Source: an uncultured Chromatiaceae bacterium
Lineage (GTDB): Bacteria; Pseudomonadota; Gammaproteobacteria; Enterobacterales; Alteromonadaceae
Assembly: GCA_946482325.1 (NCBI GenBank)
Contig: CAMLRA010000022.1
Location: 1-38,040 of the forward strand
Reading direction: 5' to 3'
Length of the DNA stretch: 38,040 nt
The notes under the pieces were generated by a model. The model made no database searches. It was not told the origin of the DNA and was given only the letters and a program-made list of their open reading frames with translations. The translations under genes and the position numbers were made by a program. This document shows, in pieces, positions 15,467 through 22,027 of the stretch. Position 1 is the stretch's first letter. Each line of letters opens with the position of its first letter.

Positions 15467-16072
15467 ATGGGATTTTGGTTTAAGCATATAGTGGCATTGG
15501 TATTTTTGTTAGGTCTGGCGGCCGTTCTGCTGTTCTATCCTGATTTATTGCTACCAAAATCTGAGCCCGCCAAAGTACAGATCAAAACCGCTGCGGCGAT
15601 GGAATTCACCAACTTTTACGAGCAACTGCGTTATTCACTGGATACCAGCGTCGATAAATCAAAAGAATTTATTGTCAAACTCAATGACACCAGTGACCAG
15701 CTGACCACCACGCTGGAAAGTCGCACCAATACAGTGCCGGAAATGCCGCAAAACTGGAGCGGTAGTCAGGCCAACCGCAAATTTGAACCCGGCAGTAAAG
15801 TGCGTGAGCATATGATTGAGTTTGCCCGGCAAGAAGACATGGAGCTGTACTGGACTTTACCGCGCGATTACGTGGTGAAACATTATTTCCAGAGCGAAGG
15901 TGACTATCTGAAAACATTAAAAGATATTGCCAAAGCGATAGCACCGGATTTTGAAAATCCGGTGCGTGCTTATTTTTGCCCCAAACAACGCGCCGCGATA
16001 CTGACTGATAAACCGAATCTGTTTCTGGAACAAAACTGCCAGCATCTGAACGCAGAAGAGGTGAAACGCTGA
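15467..16072 (+). CDS. membrane-anchored protein with TcpQ-like C-terminal domain (201 aa)
   Basis: Not firmly recognised. One N-terminal transmembrane helix (about residues 5-27, FKHIVALVFLLGLAAVLLF) anchors a periplasmic region. Residues 30-100 are helical and polar; from about 118 the pattern LYWTLPRDYVVKHYFQSEGD, then a helix YLKTLKDIAKAIAP and a short strand/Cys segment, resembles the TcpQ (toxin co-regulated pilus Q) fold found in secretin-associated proteins. Two cysteines near the end could pair. ATG 15467 has AAGG eight bases upstream; a GTG at 15440 lies inside the inverted repeat and is less likely. It follows lpxL and converges with glnE, whose stop is 3 bases away. Confidence 0.75.
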   Translation: MGFWFKHIVALVFLLGLAAVLLFYPDLLLPKSEPAKVQIKTAAAMEFTNFYEQLRYSLDTSVDKSKEFIVKLNDTSDQLTTTLESRTNTVPEMPQNWSGSQANRKFEPGSKVREHMIEFARQEDMELYWTLPRDYVVKHYFQSEGDYLKTLKDIAKAIAPDFENPVRAYFCPKQRAAILTDKPNLFLEQNCQHLNAEEVKR

Positions 16073-16075
16073 GTC

Positions 16076-18889
16076 TTAATCCTGTGCAACAAACTGCTGC
16101 CAGGCATCCCGAACCTGCTGTTCAGCCTGCGATAAATCCTCTTCCACCCCGCCTTGCGCCGGTGCCAGCGTCTGGCGATGACTGATGCCGCGTAGTTGCT
16201 GATAAGCCTGCTGCAGCTGCTGCGCCTGTTGCAGCGACATTAAGCCAACTGCAGCAGCTGCGTCCAGAATGCGAATATTATCGCTGTATTGGTAAAGTGC
16301 CGGATACTGTGCCGCATAGCCCAATACCAGAAACTGACTGATAAATTCCAAGTCCACGATGCCGCCGGCTTTATGCTTGACCTCAGTCGAAGTCGCGCCA
16401 TGATGTTCGCGCAGCTTCTGCCGCATCTCACGCACTTCAGCGCGTAAAGCGAGCAAATCACGAGGTTTTCCCAGAATTTCTGCGCGGATCTGCTCAAAAC
16501 GCCCGGCGATAGCCGGGTCACCGTAAATCAACCGGGTGCGCACTAAAGCCTGATGTTCCCAGGTCCAGGCATCCTGACGCAGATAATCACCATAAGTGTC
16601 GACATGTACAGTGAGCAGCCCGGCATTGCCGGACGGTCTTAATCGGGTATCCACTTCATAGAGCAAGCCACTGGCGGTGCGGGTGGTGCACAAATGCAAA
16701 ATGCGTTGTACCAGTTTTAAATAGAACTGGCGCGAATCAATGCCGCGTTCACCGCTGGTTGATGCCAGCGAATCACACTGATGCAAAAACACCAGATCCA
16801 GATCCGAACCATAACCAAGCTCTAGCCCACCCAATTTGCCATAGGCCACCACCGCAAACGCTTTGGCACTGTGCGCATCCAGCCCGGCCGGATATCCGTA
16901 TTTTTCCGTCATCTGCTGCCAGGCCAGTTCCACAACTTTATCGATCAGCGCTTCAGCCAGCCAGGTCAGATGGTCAGACACTTTCATCAGCGGCAAAATC
17001 CCGGTGATGTCCGCTGCAGCGATACGCAACGTTTGTGCCTGTTTATACTGGCGCAGGCTTTCCATCACCAGTTCCAAATCATCTTCCGGCACCCGCATCA
17101 TTTGTTGACGCAGCCGGTCACGATAGTCGGCGCCAGTCGCCACCTGATACAACTGCTCTGGGTCAATCAGTTCATCCAGCAACATCGGATACCGCGCCAG
17201 ATGCTCGGCCAGCCAGCCGCTGCGACCACAGAGCCGCACCAGTTGCTGCAGCGCCGGTGGATTTTCAAATAACAGCTCGAGGTACGCGGTGCGCGAGACA
17301 ATTTGCCGCAACACGCCGAGCACCCGTTCCAGCACTTGCGGCCCGGCTTGCTCCTGCGCCACCACATGCAGCAACAACGGCAGCAGCTTGGCCAGTAATT
17401 CACGGCCACGCGGCCCGACCTGACGTTTTTGGCTGTCGGCTTTAAATTGCTGCACTTGCTGAATTAACAACTCAGCGGCGGCGAAATCCAGCCAGTCCAG
17501 GTGCTCCGCCAGCTCAGCGGCACTTTGCTCACTGTCCCACAGCAAGCGACCCAACAATAACTCCTGCGGTTCAGCATTGTCTTCCTGCGCAATCACCTGA
17601 CGGAATTGCTGATGAATACGCGCCATCGCAGTATTTATTTGCTGCTGTAAAGCCGGCCAGTCCGCGGCCCCCAATGCCAGTACCAGTCGTTGCCGGCTCA
17701 GCGCATCGGCCGGTAAAGTTTGGGTTTGCTGGTCATCCATGCCCTGTAACCAGTGTTCAACCCGGCGTAGTAAGAGGTAATCGCTGCGCAACATCAGCTC
17801 GGCTTCAGCATCCAGCAAGCCTTCCTGACACAGTGCCTGCATCGCGGCAAAAATCGATGGCTGCTGAATGGCCGGAATGCGGCCACCACGAATCAGCTGC
17901 AGCGTCTGAATGATAAATTCGACTTCACGGATGCCACCGGCACCCAGTTTAATATTGTCCACACGATTGCGCCGGCGGTTTTCCTGTTCAATCAGCTGCT
18001 TCATCCGGCGCAGTGATTCAATCGCCGAAAAGTCGATATAACGCCGGTAGACAAAAGGCTTCAGCATCGCCTGCAGTTCAGCGGCAAAAGGCGCCACCGG
18101 GTTTAAAATTCGCGCCTTCAGCATGGCGTAACGTTCCCAGTCACGGCCCTGCGCCTGATAATAATCCTCAAAAGCGGCAAAACTCAGCACCAGCGGGCCG
18201 CTGTCACCAAAGGGCCGCAGCCGCATATCGACCCGGTAAACAAAACCGTCCGCGGTAGTTTGATTGAGCAACAGAATGATTTTTTGCCCAAGTTTGGTGT
18301 AAAACTGCTGGTTTTCAGTGCTGCGCCGGCCACCGCTGGTGTCGCCGTTTTCCGGATAAACAAAAATCAGGTCGATGTCGGAGGATAAATTCAGTTCGCC
18401 ACCACCGAGTTTGCCCATACCGAGGATCAATAACGGCATGGCGCGTCCGGCAGCATCCAGCGGCTGCCCCCATTGCGGCGTCAGTTCCTGCCAGGCCCAT
18501 TGATAGGCCAGATTAATCAGTTGGTCCGCCAGCTGCGACACCCGTTGCAGCGCCTGTGGTATCGGCTGACCACGCAACAAATCGTCAGCCAGACACTGAC
18601 ACAAACTGGCGTTACGGTAACGCCGTAGCGCTGCCATCGCCTGCGTTTCAGTGTGGGGCTGTGTCCAATCCGGTGCGCTGAAGTTTGCTTGCCCGCTGAG
18701 CAAACCTTCCAGTAACTGTGGCTGTAACTTCAGACAACGACCAATAAAAGGGCTCGCGGCCAACAACTGCTGCAGTTGGCCTTCCTGCGCGACCGGCAGC
18801 ACAAAATCAAGCTGTGCACGTTGCAGCGTCAGCGGCGCCTGCAATTCTGCAACGAAGGTTGTTAATGCGGCTGATGATACGGGTTCCAT
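16076..18889 (-). CDS. glnE: bifunctional glutamine synthetase adenylyltransferase/deadenylase
   Basis: Adenylylates and de-adenylylates glutamine synthetase under PII control, setting nitrogen assimilation. 937 residues, as in enterics (about 946). It has two nucleotidyltransferase domains: the deadenylase site LGMGKLGGGELNLSSDIDL (about residues 155-175) and the adenylylase site AYGKLGGLELGYGSDLDLVF (about 675-695), each with the G-x-S-D-x-D metal motif. GAGGIREVEFIIQTLQ and HKAGGIVDLEFISQFL are the matching PII/GS-linked blocks. ATG 18889 has GGAG eight bases upstream. It sits 19 bases after ygiF on the same strand, so ygiF-glnE is an operon as in enterics. The tail-to-tail gap to the next gene is only 3 bases. 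Confidence 0.97.
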   Translation of the reverse strand: MEPVSSAALTTFVAELQAPLTLQRAQLDFVLPVAQEGQLQQLLAASPFIGRCLKLQPQLLEGLLSGQANFSAPDWTQPHTETQAMAALRRYRNASLCQCLADDLLRGQPIPQALQRVSQLADQLINLAYQWAWQELTPQWGQPLDAAGRAMPLLILGMGKLGGGELNLSSDIDLIFVYPENGDTSGGRRSTENQQFYTKLGQKIILLLNQTTADGFVYRVDMRLRPFGDSGPLVLSFAAFEDYYQAQGRDWERYAMLKARILNPVAPFAAELQAMLKPFVYRRYIDFSAIESLRRMKQLIEQENRRRNRVDNIKLGAGGIREVEFIIQTLQLIRGGRIPAIQQPSIFAAMQALCQEGLLDAEAELMLRSDYLLLRRVEHWLQGMDDQQTQTLPADALSRQRLVLALGAADWPALQQQINTAMARIHQQFRQVIAQEDNAEPQELLLGRLLWDSEQSAAELAEHLDWLDFAAAELLIQQVQQFKADSQKRQVGPRGRELLAKLLPLLLHVVAQEQAGPQVLERVLGVLRQIVSRTAYLELLFENPPALQQLVRLCGRSGWLAEHLARYPMLLDELIDPEQLYQVATGADYRDRLRQQMMRVPEDDLELVMESLRQYKQAQTLRIAAADITGILPLMKVSDHLTWLAEALIDKVVELAWQQMTEKYGYPAGLDAHSAKAFAVVAYGKLGGLELGYGSDLDLVFLHQCDSLASTSGERGIDSRQFYLKLVQRILHLCTTRTASGLLYEVDTRLRPSGNAGLLTVHVDTYGDYLRQDAWTWEHQALVRTRLIYGDPAIAGRFEQIRAEILGKPRDLLALRAEVREMRQKLREHHGATSTEVKHKAGGIVDLEFISQFLVLGYAAQYPALYQYSDNIRILDAAAAVGLMSLQQAQQLQQAYQQLRGISHRQTLAPAQGGVEEDLSQAEQQVRDAWQQFVAQD

Positions 18890-18908
18890 CGCTTCACTCC
18901 GGACAAGG

Positions 18909-19823
18909 TTAGATCAACGTACTCTGAACAGTGGCAGGGTCGAGCAACCAGATACTGTATTGCAGCAACCATAGCTGCAACGCTTGTGGCTGCGGCACAG
19001 GACCAAGCACTGCCGCAGCTTGTGCTAAAGCGGCAGCTGCAGGTTCCGCAGTCAACCGTGCCTGCCACTGCAGCCATTGCGTCGAGAGCTGCTTTTCAGA
19101 GGCGAGCTGTCGGCTTACCAGCAATTGATTGCGTAAAAATTTGCTGAGCAGATCTGCGGTCGAGTCGGCTGGTGAAAATTCTTGCCAGCGCAGCGGTGTT
19201 TGCTCGGATAGCAAATAACCCCGCTCTGCTTTGGACTGGACACCGAGGCTTAACGGAAAGCGCTGTAGCAGCTGCGCGCACAGCGCAAAAATTTCACTGA
19301 CTGCACCGGTTTGTAATTCCAGCTCCAGTTCACAAATGCTCTCCTGCGCACCACCGCCGGCGACGAAGCCCTGATCAAACACCAGTTCGATCCGGGCACC
19401 GGCTTTGGTCTGCAACAACAAAGTTTCACGGACAAAATCGGTGCGGAATAATTCAACCAACTGCTGTTGCAGCGCGGCTACGTCAGTGCCTGCAGGCCAA
19501 ACTTCTGCCGGGAAAGTGCTCAGCACAGGTATTACACCGCTGACCGGGACATTATATTCAGGCCGGATATGCGCAGCGCCATGTTGCTGACCAGCGAGCT
19601 TCAGCGTTTGCTCAAACTGACCTTGTTTCTGCCGGGTGCGCAGACCGCTGTCATGACGACGAAACCAGCGGTCGGCAGTATCAAAATAAGCGTTCAGCAG
19701 CGTCTTGCTGCCGGCGGGTGTCACGGCGGCCAGCGCCTGACGGCAATAGTCAGAAACAGCTGCAAAAACGGCGGCAGCATGTTGTGCCGGTAACAATAAT
19801 TTCAGTTCCACTTCCAGTGACAT
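18909..19823 (-). CDS. ygiF: CYTH-domain inorganic triphosphatase (YgiF-like), without CHAD domain
   Basis: Expected to hydrolyse inorganic tripolyphosphate in a tunnel-shaped CYTH barrel. The diagnostic ExExK motif is EVELKLLL at residues 4-8, followed by YFDTADRWFRRHDSGLRTRQ and QTLKLAG, and by the later acidic CELELELQTG strand and SKAERGYLL. The CYTH domain ends near residue 205. Enteric YgiF (about 433 aa) continues with a histidine-rich CHAD domain; here only about 100 residues remain, helical and Leu/Ala/Gln-rich, with no CHAD histidines. The stop is followed directly by glnE, so this is a genuinely short form. Divergent from ygiM, as in enterics. Confidence 0.88.
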   Translation of the reverse strand: MSLEVELKLLLPAQHAAAVFAAVSDYCRQALAAVTPAGSKTLLNAYFDTADRWFRRHDSGLRTRQKQGQFEQTLKLAGQQHGAAHIRPEYNVPVSGVIPVLSTFPAEVWPAGTDVAALQQQLVELFRTDFVRETLLLQTKAGARIELVFDQGFVAGGGAQESICELELELQTGAVSEIFALCAQLLQRFPLSLGVQSKAERGYLLSEQTPLRWQEFSPADSTADLLSKFLRNQLLVSRQLASEKQLSTQWLQWQARLTAEPAAAALAQAAAVLGPVPQPQALQLWLLQYSIWLLDPATVQSTLI

Positions 19824-19898
19824 GACGCTCGATACTCTTGGCAGTAGTAATTGTCAGGCACACTAAGCCAGCCCCTTTGATGCTGCAAGTGTTTTTGC

Positions 19899-19927
19899 TT
19901 GTCATCCTCGGCACAACTCCCTATGAT
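19899..19927 (+). promoter_or_regulatory. sigma-70 promoter of ygiM
   Basis: TTGTCA (19899-19904), a 17-base spacer and TATGAT (19922-19927): each hexamer is one mismatch from consensus. It lies 46 bases before the chosen ygiM start. Confidence 0.7.
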
Positions 19928-19973
19928 CGGGCGCATTATTGCTTGTTGCTGCTTCAGCCCACCGGGATTTGTT

Positions 19974-20645
19974 ATGTCTACTCTGAAATCTGCGATTGCC
20001 GCCACTTTGCTGGCCAGTTTTGTTGTCTCAGCCCAGCAGGCTGCGGTGGAGCAAACCACCACAGCGGCCAACACACCCGCAGCCGCTCAGCCGGCGGCAG
20101 ACAGCACCACAAAACCTGCAGTTGCAGAAAAACCAGCTTTTATTATTGATAGCTTAAGTACACCGTTACGGTCCGGCCCCGGCACTGAATACCGCACGAT
20201 TTCTACAGTCCGTGCTGGCGAGTCTGTGACTTTTATCGGCGACAATCCGGCCAATGGATTTGTTAAAGTGCGCGATAATACCGGCGCCGAAGGCTGGCTC
20301 AGTGGCGATTACGTTACCTATAACGCCAGTCCAAAAGCCAATTTAGAAGCGTTAAAACAACAGCTTAGCCAGCAGGAAATGATTGCCGCACAGTTTGAGC
20401 AGGAACGCCAGACACTGCAGGCCGAAGTCAGCAAAGCGCAGTCGGAACGTGACGAAGCCGTAAAAGCAGCAGAACTTGCCAAACAAACTGCCGCTCAACT
20501 GACCACCCGCCTGGCCGAGGAAAACCCGGAATTATTACAAAACAAGATGGTGATTGGCGGCGGTATTTTATTAGGCGGCATTTTATTTGGCCTGATTTTG
20601 CCATTGATCACACCAAAACGCCGGCGCAATGATCGCTGGATGTAA
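19974..20645 (+). CDS. ygiM: SH3-domain membrane protein YgiM (TIGR04211 type)
   Basis: Envelope protein of uncertain role found next to cca or ygiF/glnE in gammaproteobacteria. 223 residues from ATG 19974, which gives a signal peptide (MSTLKSAIAATLLASFVVSA). An Ala/Thr/Pro linker (about 22-58) precedes a bacterial SH3 domain (about 60-122) with LSTPLRSGPGTEYR, the FVKVRDNTGAEGWL block and YVTY. A long coiled coil (about 130-185) leads to a C-terminal transmembrane helix (about 190-212, GGGILLGGILFGLILPLI) and a basic KRRR tail. The order SH3, coiled coil, TM matches YgiM. An upstream in-frame ATG at 19899 overlaps the promoter and is rejected. Confidence 0.9.
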   Translation: MSTLKSAIAATLLASFVVSAQQAAVEQTTTAANTPAAAQPAADSTTKPAVAEKPAFIIDSLSTPLRSGPGTEYRTISTVRAGESVTFIGDNPANGFVKVRDNTGAEGWLSGDYVTYNASPKANLEALKQQLSQQEMIAAQFEQERQTLQAEVSKAQSERDEAVKAAELAKQTAAQLTTRLAEENPELLQNKMVIGGGILLGGILFGLILPLITPKRRRNDRWM

Positions 20646-20663
20646 GAGACTGAAATAGAATAT

Positions 20664-20690
20664 AAAAAAGGGAGCTTAGCTCCCTTTTTT
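20664..20690. terminator. bidirectional terminator between ygiM and the membrane protein gene
   Basis: GGGAGC (20670-20675) and GCTCCC (20679-20684) with a TTA loop, flanked by six A on the left and six T on the right, so it works for both converging genes. Confidence 0.92.
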
Positions 20691-20705
20691 ATTATTGATT
20701 GGCCT

Positions 20706-21284
20706 TTACACCAAAGCCGCAGCGCCTTGTGGTTGTAATGCCCGATACCGCAGCTCCAACACCGGAATGGTGAAGCCGTAACAGATCACCACAATTAGTG
20801 GTTGTAACCAAAAACTATGTTGTGGCATGGTCAGATAAGCCGCGACACAAGCCACGGTCCGCACCACAGTATGCACATAAGCTACCGGCGCTTTGGCTAA
20901 TACACCAAACACCAGCCACATCAGCCCGGTCTGCACCGCTAAGGCAAAAGGCAGCGCCTGATAGTTTTCCATAAACAACGGAATACTGATGGCAAAAACC
21001 AGAAAACTCATGCCAACGCCCGCCAGAAAAATCGAATCAAACCAGTTGCGCTCAGTGTTCTGCTGAAAGCTGATGTTTTCACCGGTCAGGCGGGAAATCG
21101 CCATCGCCAGATAAACGATAGAACCAGTGCCGATAAAGGTCGCCAGTACTTGCTGGGACGGGCTTAATACAAAAGACGACATCCCGATCAACGCCCAGAT
21201 AATGGCGCCGGACAGCGGCATCGCCAGAAAACGTTTGCTGCGAAACTCAATCAGTTGTTGTTCTAAAGATTTATTGGCTTGCAT
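20706..21284 (-). CDS. small integral membrane protein, possibly DUF7010-like (192 aa)
   Basis: Function unknown. About 5-6 hydrophobic helices fill the protein after a charged N-terminus (LEQQLIEFRSKRF): roughly residues 22-40, 45-62, 85-105, 112-130, 138-152 and 160-178. The order resembles DUF7010 proteins, but I am unsure of that. ATG 21284 has a strong GGAGG six bases upstream. That Shine-Dalgarno lies at the end of a perfect 9-bp hairpin (21292-21323), and a TGTCAT-rich operator-like palindrome lies further upstream. It is a single-gene unit converging on ygiM. It follows the Lrp gene on the same strand, with a 111-base gap containing those elements. Confidence 0.8.
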   Translation of the reverse strand: MQANKSLEQQLIEFRSKRFLAMPLSGAIIWALIGMSSFVLSPSQQVLATFIGTGSIVYLAMAISRLTGENISFQQNTERNWFDSIFLAGVGMSFLVFAISIPLFMENYQALPFALAVQTGLMWLVFGVLAKAPVAYVHTVVRTVACVAAYLTMPQHSFWLQPLIVVICYGFTIPVLELRYRALQPQGAAALV

Positions 21285-21291
21285 GGCACAC

Positions 21292-21323
21292 CTCCGTGAT
21301 TTGATGAACTCAGTATCACGGAG
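21292..21323 (-). promoter_or_regulatory. perfect hairpin occluding the ribosome binding site of the membrane protein gene
   Basis: On the minus strand, CTCCGTGAT (21323-21315) pairs with ATCACGGAG (21300-21292) across a 14-base loop. The right arm contains GGAG of the Shine-Dalgarno GGAGG, six bases before the ATG. In mRNA this 9-bp stem would bury the ribosome binding site. Whether it acts as RNA or as a DNA operator is not decidable from sequence. Confidence 0.65.
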
Positions 21324-21345
21324 ATGCGTACGTTGCGGCAGTGTG

Positions 21346-21378
21346 CTTTGTCATCAAAAGCCATGACATTTGTCATGG
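21346..21378. promoter_or_regulatory. TGTCAT operator-like palindrome and repeat
   Basis: CCATGACA-TT-TGTCATGG (21361-21378) is a perfect 8-2-8 palindrome. TTTGTCAT recurs as a direct repeat at 21346-21353 and 21369-21376, spaced 23 bases. It lies upstream of the membrane protein gene and downstream of the Lrp gene; no resident regulator can be assigned, although the Lrp protein next door is one candidate. Confidence 0.45.
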
Positions 21379-21395
21379 ACTGCATCCAACACTTG

Positions 21396-21890
21396 TCAGG
21401 TTTTGTCGGTGGTTTTGTCGTCGAGCGGCAAGCCGGAATCCTGTTTCACCTGTTCAATCACCACATAAGTGTGCGTCTGCAGCACGCCCGGCAAATCAAC
21501 AATCCGCCCCAGCACAGCGCGATAGGCTTCCATACTGGATAAACGCAGTTTCAGCAGATAGTCAAAACCGCCGGCGACCATATGGCATTCGGCCACTTCG
21601 GCGATCTGCACCACCGCATCGCGGAACTGGTCAAAAATGGCGCCTGTGGTGCGGTCCAGTGTGACCTGAATAAAAGCTGCAGTGCCCAGGCCCAGTTTCG
21701 ACGCCGACAACTTGGCGCCATACCCTTCGATAAAGCCTTCCTGTTCCAGCTTGCGCACCCGGTCAATACAAGGGCTGGCGCTTAAGTTGACGCGTTTGGC
21801 CAGCTCCACATTGGAAATCCGGCCATCCTTTTGCAGAGTGTCTAAAATGGTTCTGTCGATGCGGTCTAACTGCCGACCTTTGGCATTCAT
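21396..21890 (-). CDS. Lrp/AsnC family transcriptional regulator, probable proline-responsive regulator of putA
   Basis: DNA-binding regulator of the leucine-responsive family. 164 residues from ATG 21890 (MNAKGRQLDRIDRTIL); an upstream in-frame start at 21986 would read through the promoter and is rejected. The N-terminal winged HTH reads DRTILDTLQKDGRISNVELA to LSASPCIDRVRKLEQEGFI; the C-terminal RAM ligand domain includes QVTLDRTTG, ECHMVAGGFDYLLKLR and GVLQTHTYVVIEQVKQDS. It is divergent from putA across 137 bases. Since this PutA has no ribbon-helix-helix domain to repress itself, an Lrp-type activator of the PutR kind is the natural controller; that is inference from context and known PutR systems. 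Confidence 0.93.
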   Translation of the reverse strand: MNAKGRQLDRIDRTILDTLQKDGRISNVELAKRVNLSASPCIDRVRKLEQEGFIEGYGAKLSASKLGLGTAAFIQVTLDRTTGAIFDQFRDAVVQIAEVAECHMVAGGFDYLLKLRLSSMEAYRAVLGRIVDLPGVLQTHTYVVIEQVKQDSGLPLDDKTTDKT

Positions 21891-21926
21891 AGCGGAATCC
21901 GTATTTTTTCTGGTAAACGCATTATA

Positions 21927-21947
21927 AAACCAAATTATATATGGTTT
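21927..21947. promoter_or_regulatory. candidate Lrp-type operator between the regulator and putA
   Basis: AAACCA-aattatata-TGGTTT (21927-21932 and 21942-21947) is a 6-9-6 dyad with an AT-only centre, as Lrp-family sites usually have. It lies 80 bases before the putA ATG and 37 bases before the regulator ATG. Confidence 0.5.
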
Positions 21948-22027
21948 AAATCGAAATTTAGCCACCAAATACGGTAGTGCTTTCACTAAAATGCAGCATT
22001 TATTTTAAATCAACCGGGATAAAAATT

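Noticed and set aside
17035..17445. 136-codon plus-strand frame inside glnE
   Set aside because: Antisense shadow of glnE with Ala/Pro/Arg-biased content from high GC third positions and no family resemblance.
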